A stretch of 64,000 nucleotides of DNA from Candidatus Rhodoferax bjergmarkensis (GCA_016708345.1 JADJFX010000041.1:1-64000), one strand, 5' to 3'. Counted from the first letter of the stretch, positions 48,111-57,202 are shown. Notes: generated by a model not told the origin, from the sequence alone. Made by a program: numbers and translations.

Positions 48111-49260
48111 TTATTGCGGCTTGATGGTGATCGAAACCAGCGCGTCTTTGCAGCCAGAGGCTCCGGGGCCGTTGGTACGGCGAACGCCGGTTGCACCGTC
48201 TGCCGTCAGGATGCCGCCATACAGGAAGCCAGTCTCATCGCTGTTGCCCACGTAGCCAAAGGTGGTCATGCCGTTGGGGGCACCGAAGACGTCCTTGTTC
48301 ACCCGGTCGTCAAACGACTGCGACAGCAACAGCATGTCACCCTTGCGGCCATCGACCGATGGGAACAGACTGTCTACATCATTGTCACAACCCTTGTTGG
48401 CCCAAGCACGAACCGGTGCGCTGGTGTTGGCACCGCGCAGGGTGGTCAAAATCGCCCAGCCGGGATGGCCGGTCGAGTCTTGGTTCATGTTGAACGAGTA
48501 GGAAGATGGCTCGCTGGAGCCCGCTGTTTTAGTGAGCACCACCTGAGCCAGATCGCGGCCGTTGTATTTGGACTGAAAGCGTGTGCAAAAGTTGCCTGAA
48601 GTGCTGGAGCAGTCGGAAACATTCAAGCATTGGTAGCCGTTGTCTTCCTTGTAGCATTCGGCGCGGCGGGCCCAGCCGCTGACGGCAAAGGGCAGCATGT
48701 CATCGGTGCGGTGCAGCACCAGCACCAGCAGGTCACCGGCTCTGGTGTTAGCAGGCTTGGCAACGGTCACGCCTTGGCCGTCAGCGTCCCACACTTGGGT
48801 GGTGCCAACATGGCTGATGCTGCCAGTCACAGGTGGGGGGGTGGGGGTGGCGTGACACACCGGTGTTGGTAGCCCACACGCTCACGTTGGACGCAGTGAG
48901 TACACGGAAGTTGCCGTCGGCTTGCAGCGTCGCGTGGGTAGCGTATTTGCCATTGGTGCCGGTTGCCCAGACAGCCTGGCCGCCCGATGTGTACAGCACC
49001 AGGTTGCCATCACCCTGCATGGTCAGCCGCGTGCCACCTTTGCCATTGGTGCCCGAGGCCCACAGCGCAGCACTCGCCGCATTGCGCAGTACCACATTGC
49101 CATCGCCCTGCAGGTAGAGCTTGTAGCTGCCATTGCTGGACTGCAGGTACTGGTTGGCCAGCAGACCTTCATTGATGTTGAGTGTGTCTTTGGAAAAAGC
49201 GTTGAGGCTGGCGAACAGCAGGGGCGCAGCGGCCAAGAGCAATTTGACGGTGGGACGCAT
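48111..49260 (-). pseudogene. Secreted B-lectin protein with cysteine-rich C-terminal domain, frameshifted in a G tract
   Basis: Signal peptide about 1-23 (LLLAAAPLLFASLNAFS). Three B-lectin (bulb-type) repeats follow, with YKLYLQGDGNVVLR, TMQGDGNLVLYT and LQADGNFRVLT, each a QxDxNxVxY-type mannose site. After NTG the frame is lost in a G run (gtgggggggtgggggtggcg near 48836-48853 on the plus strand), the proline linker. The C-terminal part (SISHVGTTQVWD onward, about 245 aa, with several Cys and DLLVLVLHRTDDM) is in another frame and of unknown family. The paralogue at 50604 has the same linker in frame. Either phase variation by G-tract slippage or a homopolymer error explains this. It has the shared leader upstream. 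Confidence 0.75.
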
Positions 49261-49450
49261 GATGGGACTTCCTCTTGAATAAATAATTGGTTTTGAATTT
49301 AGCCTCCTGCGAGGCTCACTTTTTAAGTACTGGGCGTTGCATTCAAATTGAAAGCAGCCACGTCAGAAACAGGCTTTGAATATATCGGGGCTGCGCAGCA
49401 TCGTCATGAACTAACTGATGATTTTGAAGGTCAATCCGCTTTATTTGTGA
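49261..49450 (-). promoter_or_regulatory. Shared upstream leader element, copy A
   Basis: In front of the lectin gene. It contains GCCTCcTGCGAGGC at 49302-49315 (hairpin) and tcatgaactaactgatgatt at 49404-49423, about 100 bp apart. The same two blocks, in the same order and spacing, precede the genes at 51890 and 56529. It may carry the promoter and a structured 5' leader. Confidence 0.55.
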
Positions 49451-49548
49451 CAAATTGCTTCGAAAGCCGCATCAAATTTTTTTCTGTTGTGGGATTCAAA
49501 TGAGCATGTGAATTTTCGGACTCGCTGTGGATTTGGAATCCCCTTCAC

Positions 49549-49998
49549 CTACCGACCGTGCGCAACAAATTCTCCCGGCAAATGCTTGCACACCTCCTGC
49601 AACTTTTCGACCGTCCAGTCGCTGGGGGCACCTTCGTAATAGTAGGCGTCGTACACCGCATCACGGCGGAATCTCACGTCCTTGCACTGTGCAATCACCT
49701 GGGTTTGCGGGCAGGCAGTTTGCGACAGCTTGCCTTCAAGGGTGCCGCAGGCATCGCTCAATTCTTTGATCCGAAGCTCTGCATTGCCGGGGCCCACCGC
49801 GTATTGGCGGCACTGGTTGAACTGCTGGCGCAGATCACAGGCATAAATGGGCAAATCGGTAACCGAATCGCGCAGCAGACGCCCAAGCTGCACCGTCCCG
49901 CCAGCGGGTGCTGGCGCTGGCTCCTGCGTTTGCGCTTGGGCATGAAATGTTGCGTTAAAAATCACCAGTGCAGCAAGGCAGTATTTCTTTAAATTCAT
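49549..49998 (-). CDS. Small secreted cysteine-containing protein, unknown
   Basis: 149 residues from MNLKKYCLAALVIFNATF. The signal peptide ends near AQA; a short Pro/Ala linker and a helical domain with five regularly placed cysteines (YACDLRQQFNQCRQY, SDACGTLEG, TACPQTQ, AQCKDVRF) and later EVCKH follow. Such patterns suggest disulfide-bonded periplasmic or secreted proteins. I do not recognise the family. It follows the gene at 50027 with a 28-bp gap on the same strand, so they are probably one operon within the lectin island. Confidence 0.65.
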   Translation of the reverse strand: MNLKKYCLAALVIFNATFHAQAQTQEPAPAPAGGTVQLGRLLRDSVTDLPIYACDLRQQFNQCRQYAVGPGNAELRIKELSDACGTLEGKLSQTACPQTQVIAQCKDVRFRRDAVYDAYYYEGAPSDWTVEKLQEVCKHLPGEFVAHGR

Positions 49999-50026
49999 AG
50001 CTTGTCCCATTCATTTTTCCAGTCAA

Positions 50027-50536
50027 TCAGCGGGTAATTTCATATCTGCGGGCAAGGTCGTCACCACAAATGCGGCAGTTGCCTTTTTGCTGGCATCGAT
50101 ACCGTCTTTCAGGAACACCCTCGGGGTTTTGAACCAAATTCTCGGCACAATTTTCAAGAATCTGTTCAACCTGATTGGAGGGACACACATCCCGCACATC
50201 CTCGGCCGCACCAGCGCGTGCTTCGTCTACATTGGACGCTTCATGCGTTCCTTGGACAGGGATGAGCTCGCAGGTTTGGGCGCTGACGGTATCGGAGCGC
50301 CCCGTGTCAAAGCCACCCTTGGCAGCCCCGGCAGCTTCGCTGCCCTTGGTGCGCCCATTGCGCTCGGCACCCGAATGACCCGCTTGTTTTGTTGCCGGTG
50401 TCGTTTGCGTTTCTGCTTTCGGTGTCGCCATCGGCAAGGCAAGGTCTTCCTGCGGGGCATCCGGTGCGAAAAACCAAGCCAACACCAAGACCAACAATGC
50501 GAGCGCAATCCATTTCAAGGCTTGATGTTTACGCAT
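50027..50536 (-). CDS. Membrane-anchored or secreted protein with C-terminal cysteine motif, unknown
   Basis: 169 residues. Hydrophobic N-terminal segment at 8-23 (LKWIALALLVLVLAWFF), a long low-complexity Thr/Ala/Gly/Lys stretch at 25-105, then a small domain with TCELIPVQG, DVCPSNQVEQILENCAENL and YRCQQKGNCRICGDDLA. The C-terminal cysteines could bind metal or form disulfides. No family recognised. It precedes the secreted protein at 49549 and is separated from the upstream lectin gene by a terminator. Confidence 0.65.
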   Translation of the reverse strand: MRKHQALKWIALALLVLVLAWFFAPDAPQEDLALPMATPKAETQTTPATKQAGHSGAERNGRTKGSEAAGAAKGGFDTGRSDTVSAQTCELIPVQGTHEASNVDEARAGAAEDVRDVCPSNQVEQILENCAENLVQNPEGVPERRYRCQQKGNCRICGDDLARRYEITR

Positions 50537-50555
50537 AATTCATCAGAGTGAGATC

Positions 50556-50586
50556 AAAAAAAACGGGCCTCATTGTGGCCCGTTTT
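50556..50586 (-). terminator. Rho-independent terminator after the lectin-phosphoesterase gene
   Basis: AAAACGGGCC and GGCCCGTTTT with a 7-base loop (50560-50586) followed on the minus strand by T residues. It is 18 bp past the stop at 50604. The same stem sequence recurs at 52127-52153. Confidence 0.85.
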
Positions 50587-50603
50587 GATGAGCCCCCGTG
50601 GCT

Positions 50604-51890
50604 TCAATAGCCCTTTTTCACCGTGAACTTGTCGATGATCTGGCCCTTGATGTTCTTGAAGTAGAAATCGGCATGGTCAGCGTAAAAGTCACCAAACAAC
50701 ACACCATAGGTTGCGCCCTGGCTGGCCGAATAAACCTTGGCCCACCAGTTGCCGCCAATCTCCTGGTCACGAATACCTACACCCCCCAGACCTGACACAA
50801 AGGCAATGGTCTTGCCTTCGGTGACGGTGTAAGGCGACGTTGTGCTGGCAACGGTCTGGTTGCTCATGCTGCTGAGCAGGTGCGTGCGGGAGTAAGAATG
50901 CTCATGGCCGGTGGCAATGAGGGCACCTTTTTGGCGACAGGTGCTGTAAGAGCCCCAACCCGTTTCGTCCGTCTTGCCACCCACTTGCATCTTGCGCTGG
51001 TTTTTATGCCAGGCGCAGATGCGCCATGCGCCTGCCGGTGCTGCGTTCAGGCTGCTGGCAAGGAAGGCCTCGCGGTCAGAAATGCTGCCCGTGGTGCCCA
51101 CGGAGGACACCACAAAGTAAACGTTTTTGTACGTGCAGGTCATTTTCTCGGCGTAGGTGCCAGAGCACTTCACGTTGGACTGCTTGTTCAGCCGCGCCTG
51201 CGCAAACGAACGTACGGTGCTGAAATTGCTGTCTGAAATGTCGTGGTTGCCCACAGCCAGGAGAACCGGATCAGAGGAGCCCAGCGTGTTGCGCACGCGC
51301 GAATCCCAGTCGTCATCACCACCACTGCCGTAGGCGGTGTCGCCGACAAACATGGTCATGCCAGCGCCTTCGGCCTTGATGAGGTTAAGCACGCTCTGGA
51401 AGTTGCTGCCGTAGCCCGAGTCACCCACAAAGGCGACGCGTGCAAAACCACCAACAGGGGGGGGCGGTGGGGGTGGCGGCGTTGTGCCACCGGTGTTGGT
51501 GGCCCACACGCTCTGATTTGAGGCAGTGAACAGGGCAAAGTTGCCGCTGTCTTGCAGGACGGCACGGTTGGCCCCCTTGCCATTGGTGCCAGTGGCCCAC
51601 ACCGCTTTGTTGGCGGACGTGTACAGCACCAAATTACCGTCGCCCTGCATGTCCAAGCGCACGGCTCCTTTGCCGTTGGTGCCAGAGGCCCACAGTGCAG
51701 AACTCGCCGCATTGCGCAGCACCAGATTGCCATCACCCTGCAAATAGAGCTTGTAGCTGCCGTTGAGCGACTGCAGGTACTGATTGGAGGCCAAGCGCTC
51801 TCCGGCTTTGAGCGTGTCCTTGGCAAAAGCAGACACGCTGGCCAGCGCGAGCAACGAGGCGGTGATGGTGAATTTGAAAATTTGGCGCAT
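50604..51890 (-). CDS. Secreted B-lectin metallophosphoesterase
   Basis: 428 residues from the ATG at 51890 (GAGG site 8 bases upstream). Signal peptide about 1-24; three B-lectin repeats (YKLYLQGDGNLVLR, DMQGDGNLVLYT, LQDSGNFALFT), a Pro-rich linker, then a calcineurin-like phosphoesterase with GDSGYGSN, GDTAYGSGGDD, GNHD, and late WHKNQR and GHEHSY, all metal-ligand motifs present. It is probably an extracellular phosphatase tethered to sugar by the lectin. The C-terminal YFKNIKGQIIDKFTVKKGY is nearly identical to the broken copy at 55059. It is the intact member of the family in this island. Confidence 0.9.
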   Translation of the reverse strand: MRQIFKFTITASLLALASVSAFAKDTLKAGERLASNQYLQSLNGSYKLYLQGDGNLVLRNAASSALWASGTNGKGAVRLDMQGDGNLVLYTSANKAVWATGTNGKGANRAVLQDSGNFALFTASNQSVWATNTGGTTPPPPPPPPVGGFARVAFVGDSGYGSNFQSVLNLIKAEGAGMTMFVGDTAYGSGGDDDWDSRVRNTLGSSDPVLLAVGNHDISDSNFSTVRSFAQARLNKQSNVKCSGTYAEKMTCTYKNVYFVVSSVGTTGSISDREAFLASSLNAAPAGAWRICAWHKNQRKMQVGGKTDETGWGSYSTCRQKGALIATGHEHSYSRTHLLSSMSNQTVASTTSPYTVTEGKTIAFVSGLGGVGIRDQEIGGNWWAKVYSASQGATYGVLFGDFYADHADFYFKNIKGQIIDKFTVKKGY

Positions 51891-52075
51891 AGCGAACACC
51901 TCTTTAATTTAATAATTTGCTTGAAATTTCGCCTCTTGCGAGGCTAACTTTTTAAGGATTAACCGTTTAAGTACTGAACGTTGCGCTCAAATTTGAGGTG
52001 GCAACGCCAGAAACAGGGTTTAAATATACCGATGCACCGTGACGTCGTCATGAACTAATTGATGATTCTGATTGA
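51891..52075 (-). promoter_or_regulatory. Shared upstream leader element, copy B
   Basis: GCCTCTTGCGAGGC hairpin at 51931-51944 and tcatgaactaattgatgatt at 52048-52067, matching copies A and C. A TATATT-like -10 box (tatattt on the minus strand near 52026) lies between the two blocks. Confidence 0.55.
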
Positions 52076-52126
52076 ATGACAGCAATTTTTTGCGACTTTT
52101 TTCCCAGTAAACGAGCGCTGCCGAAA

Positions 52127-52153
52127 AAAACGGGCCACTATGGGGCCCGTTTT
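52127..52153 (-). terminator. Rho-independent terminator after the subtilase gene
   Basis: AAAACGGGCC and GGCCCGTTTT with a 7-base loop and T run on the minus strand. It lies about 100 bp past the subtilase stop at 52250, with a phosphoesterase-gene fragment in between. The stem arms are the same as at 50560-50586, suggesting duplication of a gene end. Confidence 0.75.
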
Positions 52154-52167
52154 ATTTGAACGTTGTT

Positions 52168-52222
52168 TCGGCGGTGTCGCCCACAACCATGGTCATGCAC
52201 GCACGTTCGGCCTTGCTGAGGT
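52168..52222 (-). pseudogene. Fragment of a further metallophosphoesterase gene
   Basis: The 55 bases align to the part of the 50604 gene that encodes KAEGAGMTMFVGDTA (about 85 percent by eye). The fragment has no continuation on either side. It sits between the subtilase stop and a terminator of the same type as that of the intact gene, so it is likely the relic of a deleted tandem copy. Confidence 0.5.
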
Positions 52223-52249
52223 GTGAACTCTCCTTGATCTATTAACGCC

Positions 52250-54619
52250 CTATAGCACGCCGTTAACCACAAATTCGCCCAACTCCCAGTAATCTGTCCG
52301 ATAGCCGCTTCTGATGATCAACTTCACCTTTCTTGCCGCCACATCTCCCAGGTTCAATTTGAGCGAATTTACGCTTGCCGCACTGGTGCCGCCTGCCCGC
52401 TTGGTGTAATTGATACCGTCAGCCGATGTCCACACCTCGACGTCCTTCGAGAAATACATTCCTTCCGCCGTACCGCTGTGAATTACCGCTTCCTTCAGGG
52501 TTGCCGACTGTCCGTTCTTGAAGGAGTAAATGAACTCCTGAACACCGGGATTGAGCTTGCTGGACCACCCAGCATCAGTCGTCACACCGTCCGTAAGATC
52601 CGAAGCATTCCAGCCGCTGCCGTACTCGGAGGTGAATTTTTCCAGCACGCCTCCATTGGCTGAACGGACAACGTTAACCACCGCTCCGGTCGTTCCACCG
52701 CTGACGGTAAACGCCGCCTTGTTCTGAAGGGTGTACGAGTCGTTATAGAAGAAACGGACTTCGTAGTTGCCGGCGGCGAGGCCGTTGAAGGCCATGGATC
52801 CAGACTTGACGCCGTTTGTGTAAAACCACTGCCCGTACTGATCATTGGATGCGCCGGCCGCGAAAATACCGATCCAGTCCTTGGCGTTGCCGGGCAAACC
52901 GCTGTAACTGACGACGATCTGCTCATTTGCCGCATACGTGGATTTAGTCAGATTTAATGAAGCCCCCGTCGATGGGGTCTTGTAGGTTGCCGATAACGTC
53001 ACGGCACCTGCCTGCATCGTCAGGGTGGTGCTGGAGGCCGTAGCATTGGCGATTGAAGCAGTACCTGAGTTCACGACCCACCTGTCGAATGTCTGACCAG
53101 AAGTGGGGGCGTTGGCTGAGATGGTGACCTTGGTCCCGGCTGCGTAACTTCCGCCGCCACTGCCGCTGTTGACAGTCAGGGTGTATTTTGTAGTTGTTGT
53201 GCCTTTGTACATCGCCGAAACCGTGACAGCACCTGCCGGCATCGTCAGTGTGGTGCTGGAGGAATTGGCGTTGGCGATTGAAGCAGTGCCTGAGTTGACC
53301 ACCCACTTGTCGAATGTCTGACCCGAAGAAGGTGCGTTGGCGGAGATGGTGACCTTGGCCCCGGCTGCGTAACTGCCGCTGCCGCTGCCGTTGTTGACAT
53401 TAAGGGCATAGCCGGCTACCAACTGGCTTTGGAGCAGTTTGTTCGGTGAACCATTTGCGTTGGAAATTACATTATTAACAGCCATGGCCAAAATAGCTTT
53501 TGTGACCACGTCCGGGGAGGCATTTGCATTGACCGCGAGGTATAAGGCAGCAACACCGGCAACATGGGGTGAAGCCATTGAAGTACCACTCATTACTTCA
53601 GATGTTCCCCCGTTTTGTGCTGACGTTATATTGGATCCCGGTGCAAACAGGTCGACACAGCTGCCGTAATTTGAAAAAGATGACCGGGCATCGTTGTTGG
53701 TTGAGCTTGCAACCGTAATAGCGGATGGAGCTCTGGCCGGCGATTCATTGCAGGCGTTTGAATTGTCATTGCCGGCAGCGACAGCGAGCGTTACGCCAGC
53801 GTCAACCAATGCTTTGGAAGCCAAATCGAGCGCGCTTGATGCACTGCCACCCAGGCTCATATTGGCAACAGCCGGACTTTTGTGGTTTTCAGCGACCCAA
53901 TCTATGCCGGCGATGACGTCAGAATTCGAACCACTCCCTTTGCAGTCCAGTACACGAACCCCGATTAATTTTGCGCTTTTGGCAACCCCCCAGGTCGTTC
54001 CAGCAACTGTACCGGCAACATGCGTGCCGTGACCATCGCAATCATTCGCGTTTGAATCATCGTCGACAAAATCCCACCCCGATGAAGCGCGCCCGCCAAA
54101 TTCAGGGTGATCCATATCAATACCGGTATCAATGATGTAAACATTGACATTTGATGCAGTCGTGCCATAGGTATAACTGCTGTTTAAAGGAAGACTGGAC
54201 TGATCAATTCGATCCAACCCCCACGTTGGGTTTCTTTGTGTTGCGCTTTTCCTGATGAGCGTATCTGGCTCGATAAACGCCACATCAGGACTGTCGGCCA
54301 TGGCAACAGCCTCTGCTTTGCTCATTTGAAAAACGCCGCCTTTTATTGCTTTTTTAAACTTTTTGGTGGCTTTGGCCTTATGTCGACTGGTTAATGAGTC
54401 AATCAAACTCTTGACCACAACACCCGCGTCAGCTTTTTCGGTTTTCAGTGCATTTTTTAACCTGCCCGATTCCTGTTGAACGGCGGCATCCTTAAAAACC
54501 ACAATATATTGATCCGTTATCACGGAAGCACGATTCGATGCGGCTTTCAATTCACCCGCGTTGACTGCTAACGACAGCATTAAAAATACTGCAAAGAGTA
54601 ACTGTTTAAATACATTCAT
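52250..54619 (-). CDS. Secreted subtilisin-like serine protease (S8) with C-terminal binding domains
   Basis: 789 residues. Signal peptide 1-21; I9 propeptide inhibitor about 35-123 (DQYIVVFKD to VAFIEPD); peptidase S8 with D164 (IIDTGID), H197 (DGHGTHVAG), oxyanion N284 and S347 (SGTSMASPH). Then two near-identical bacterial repeat modules (YAAGAKVTISANAPSSGQTF, YAAGTKVTISANAPTSGQTF), a beta-sandwich module with YGQWFYTNGVKSG, and a C-terminal F5/8-type discoidin-like domain (SDLTDGVTTDAGWSS to YWELGEFVVNG). All triad residues are present, so it should be active extracellularly. The beta-sandwich module resembles those of the broken protein at 55059. AAGGAA site before the ATG. Confidence 0.9.
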   Translation of the reverse strand: MNVFKQLLFAVFLMLSLAVNAGELKAASNRASVITDQYIVVFKDAAVQQESGRLKNALKTEKADAGVVVKSLIDSLTSRHKAKATKKFKKAIKGGVFQMSKAEAVAMADSPDVAFIEPDTLIRKSATQRNPTWGLDRIDQSSLPLNSSYTYGTTASNVNVYIIDTGIDMDHPEFGGRASSGWDFVDDDSNANDCDGHGTHVAGTVAGTTWGVAKSAKLIGVRVLDCKGSGSNSDVIAGIDWVAENHKSPAVANMSLGGSASSALDLASKALVDAGVTLAVAAGNDNSNACNESPARAPSAITVASSTNNDARSSFSNYGSCVDLFAPGSNITSAQNGGTSEVMSGTSMASPHVAGVAALYLAVNANASPDVVTKAILAMAVNNVISNANGSPNKLLQSQLVAGYALNVNNGSGSGSYAAGAKVTISANAPSSGQTFDKWVVNSGTASIANANSSSTTLTMPAGAVTVSAMYKGTTTTKYTLTVNSGSGGGSYAAGTKVTISANAPTSGQTFDRWVVNSGTASIANATASSTTLTMQAGAVTLSATYKTPSTGASLNLTKSTYAANEQIVVSYSGLPGNAKDWIGIFAAGASNDQYGQWFYTNGVKSGSMAFNGLAAGNYEVRFFYNDSYTLQNKAAFTVSGGTTGAVVNVVRSANGGVLEKFTSEYGSGWNASDLTDGVTTDAGWSSKLNPGVQEFIYSFKNGQSATLKEAVIHSGTAEGMYFSKDVEVWTSADGINYTKRAGGTSAASVNSLKLNLGDVAARKVKLIIRSGYRTDYWELGEFVVNGVL

Positions 54620-54739
54620 TTTTTAATTTCCTTGGCACTTAACAAAAAATTACTACTATTAACTCAACGAATATTCAGAGTTTATTTTTCGCCAAAACCG
54701 GCAATTATTTCAACCACATCGGATTCAAGCGACTTTGCA

Positions 54740-54910
54740 TCACGTATGTTGAAGGTCATCCATTCGCATGACTGGCTAATGCCAGAGTTTTTCGATGCGG
54801 TTCAATTCCGGACTGCAAGGCGGCAAGAAGTACAACTTCAGCCCTTTGGCCTGCAAGTGCGTGAGCGCCAGATGATGCGGCGACTTGGCCATATCGGCGG
54901 GTGGCACAGT
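54740..54910 (-). mobile_element. IS630-family transposase 3' fragment
   Basis: The minus-strand peptide LKLYFLPPCSPELNRIEKLWH is the conserved DDE end of IS630-type transposases (the catalytic Glu lies in SPELN). Upstream residues are partly recognisable, then similarity is lost. No inverted repeats seen. The remaining part of 54620-55058 holds no gene. Confidence 0.65.
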
Positions 54911-55058
54911 GTCCGCGCCGGGGTGTCTGAACCCATCCACCAGACCCCCATCAGCGCCTACACTGCGCAAACCGCCAAGACCAAGGCACCCGGTGTTCGG
55001 GCACCGCGCAGGTGCACCACCTGGGCACCCCGGGTATATTGCACAGCCAACTTGCCGA

Positions 55059-56529
55059 TCAGTAGCCCTTTTTCACCGTGAATTGGTCGATGACCTCACC
55101 CTTGATGTTCTTGAAGTAGAAATCGGCATGGTCAGCATAGAAGTCGCCAAACAAGACGCCATAGGTTGCGCCCTGGCTGGCCGAATACACCTTGGCCCAC
55201 CAGTTGCCGCTGATCTCCTGGTCACGGATACCCACACCACCGAGACCTGACACAAAGGCAATGCTCTTACCCTCGGTGACGGTGTAGGGAGACGTTGTAC
55301 TGGCAACGGTTTGATTGCTCATGCTGCTGAGCAGCGAGGAGTAGAATGGCGGCGGGCCAAGGTGGCCCTTTTATTGCAGGTGTTGTGACCCCCAACCCGG
55401 CCGGCCGTCTTGCCCCCACCGTGGCGTTTTTCAGGCGCAATGCGCCTGCGCCGGTGTGCGGTCAAGCTGCTGGTGGAAAGCCTCGCGCAATGGTGCCGGG
55501 ACGACACAACAAAAAGACGTTTTGTACGTGCAAGCTTTTCTCGCGTAGCTGCGAGCATTGACGTTGGTCCGTTCAGGGCGGGGCGCGCACGTCGCTGAAA
55601 TTGCTGTCATCCACATCGTGGTTGCCTACGGCCAAAAGCACCGGGTCACTCGAACCCAGCGTACTGCGAACCTTGTTGTCCCAGTCATCGTCACCACCAC
55701 TGCCATAGGCGGTGTCGCCCACGAACATGGTCATGCCAGCGCCTTCGGCCTTGATGAGGTTCAACACGCTCTGGAAGTTACTGCCGTAACCCGAATCACC
55801 CACGAAGGCGACACGCGCAAACCCACCCGTAGAACTGCCTGCTGAAATAGAAAAAGGAACCGGGCTACCTAAATGGCAATATCCGTCGTTCTGAAACATC
55901 TGTAATTGATAGTTACCAGCACCGAGGTTACTAAAACTTACCGATCCAGAGCTGTTCTCAGCATACTTCCATGCAACATAACGGCTGTTTTGCTCACAGG
56001 ATTTGCCAATGGAACCTTGAGGGTAAACCGCGATCCAGTCGCGACTAGAAGCGGAATTACTGTAATTTACAGAAACAGTTTCACCGACTTTATAGCTTGG
56101 TTTGCCTACCGTTATTGATGCTGCACCACCGCCAGTACCACCACCAGTACCACCACCGGTACCTGCATTAGTGACCGAAAAAGAAATTTTGGACCCTATA
56201 TGGCAATAACCATTTTTAGCAAACAGCTGTGCATCGTAGTTACCTTCCGGCAGATCCTTGAAACTCAATGAACCAGTGGCAAGCTCAGCATATTGCCAGG
56301 CAATATAGTTTTTGCTCTTCTTGCAAGAACTATTGATACTGCCTGTTTTATAAATGCCGACCCAATCATTCGCGGCGCCCGAATCCTTGTAACTTATGGC
56401 AATCAAGTCAGCCGTACTGTAGCTCGACTTCTCTGTGCTCAAGGTGCCACTATTTGTAACTGCAGCGGCACAGAAGCTGGCAGTTGTGAAAGCCAATGCT
56501 ATGGCCAATTTATTAGATTTCACGATCAT
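55059..56529 (-). pseudogene. Secreted two-module metallophosphoesterase, core destroyed
   Basis: From the ATG at 56529 (TAGGAGCG site): signal peptide 1-22, two related beta-sandwich modules (ISYKDSGAANDWVGIY, and VNYSNSASSRDWIAVYPQG) joined by a GTGGG linker, then a phosphoesterase (GDSGYGSN, GDTAYGSGGDD, GNHDVDDSNFSDV) that stops in frame at 55573. The C-terminus resumes at 55322 (MSNQTVASTTSPYTV to FTVKKGY). Both sides are almost identical to the 50604 gene, but 55325-55600 is shorter by about 80 bases and badly diverged, with GHEHSY lost. Where the lectin repeats stand in the paralogue, this one has different modules, so the N-terminal binding part was swapped. Confidence 0.8.
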
Positions 56530-56700
56530 CGCTCCTACGTTATTTAATGAATTTGGTTGAATTTTTGCCCCTTGCGAAGCTACCTTTTTTGTTCTGCTTA
56601 TTGCGTTCAGGTTTCTGGCTGCAACCGCAGAAAAACGTAACAAGTGTAACGAGCCATGAAAAAATTTACATGAACTTTCTGATGATTATTGAGTCTCATA
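56530..56700 (-). promoter_or_regulatory. Shared upstream leader element, copy C
   Basis: Degenerate hairpin block gccccttgcgaagc at 56567-56580 and acatgaactttctgatgatt at 56668-56687; order and spacing (about 100 bp) as in copies A and B. Conservation despite different downstream N-termini suggests function. Confidence 0.5.
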
Positions 56701-56813
56701 CATCTTTTTATGCCAAAAATTCTGTGGACAAGTGCACACTCATCCTGTGGACCAATCTGGTCGGCTCAGCCCCCAGCCCCAGCCAGGCAGCACCCATCGT
56801 GGCCCTGCTCGAT

Positions 56814-56941
56814 GGCGGCATGACCGTGGGCGCCCTCACCGTGCTGGCGGCCGATTTGGACCTCAACACCACCAACATCGGTCTGGTCGGACTGGTGCAA
56901 ACCGGAATTGAATACAGCCTGTGAAACGCTGACACGCTTTA
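56814..56941 (+). repeat. Gene-end cassette, copy 1
   Basis: 128 bp encoding a C-terminal peptide VLAADLDLNTTNIGLVGL then VQTGIEYSL and TGA. It is about 90 percent identical to 57477-57604. Upstream in the same frame an ORF runs from 56547, but only the cassette looks conserved. The peptide ending is not recognised. Confidence 0.6.
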
Positions 56942-56983
56942 CTCTCGAATTGAAGAGTTGAGCGTCTCGCACCACAAAGCGGC

Positions 56984-57193
56984 CTACTTCCAGTTGAGAT
57001 TCAGCTTCCGTTGCGACGCCGCACAGTCTCGAAGGTACAGATTGATAAGGCTCTGATACGGAATGCCAACGTCTTCAGAAATGGTCTTGAAGTACGTAAT
57101 TGACTCTTCATCGAGCCGAATGGTGATTTGCTTCTTGAGTTGGGCTGCATAGGGATTCTTTCTTGCAGCGGAGAAGTCGTATTCTTTGCGCAT
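56984..57193 (-). CDS. brnA: BrnA-family antitoxin
   Basis: 69 residues: MRKEYDFSAARKNPYAAQL then KKQITIRLDEESITYFKTIS and GIPYQSLINLYLRDCA, the ribbon-helix-helix antitoxin of BrnT/BrnA modules (strand KKQITIRL pairs as the DNA-binding ribbon). It should bind the toxin and repress the shared promoter. It follows the damaged brnT by 9 bp, the usual order. The toxin in front is interrupted by a poly-G run. Confidence 0.85.
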   Translation of the reverse strand: MRKEYDFSAARKNPYAAQLKKQITIRLDEESITYFKTISEDVGIPYQSLINLYLRDCAASQRKLNLNWK

Positions 57194-57202
57194 GTTGCAC
57201 CT

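Noticed and set aside
49302..49423. Cyclic-di-GMP (GEMM) riboswitch in the shared leader
   Set aside because: The HD-GYP gene nearby made this attractive, but the conserved GEMM core bases are not seen.
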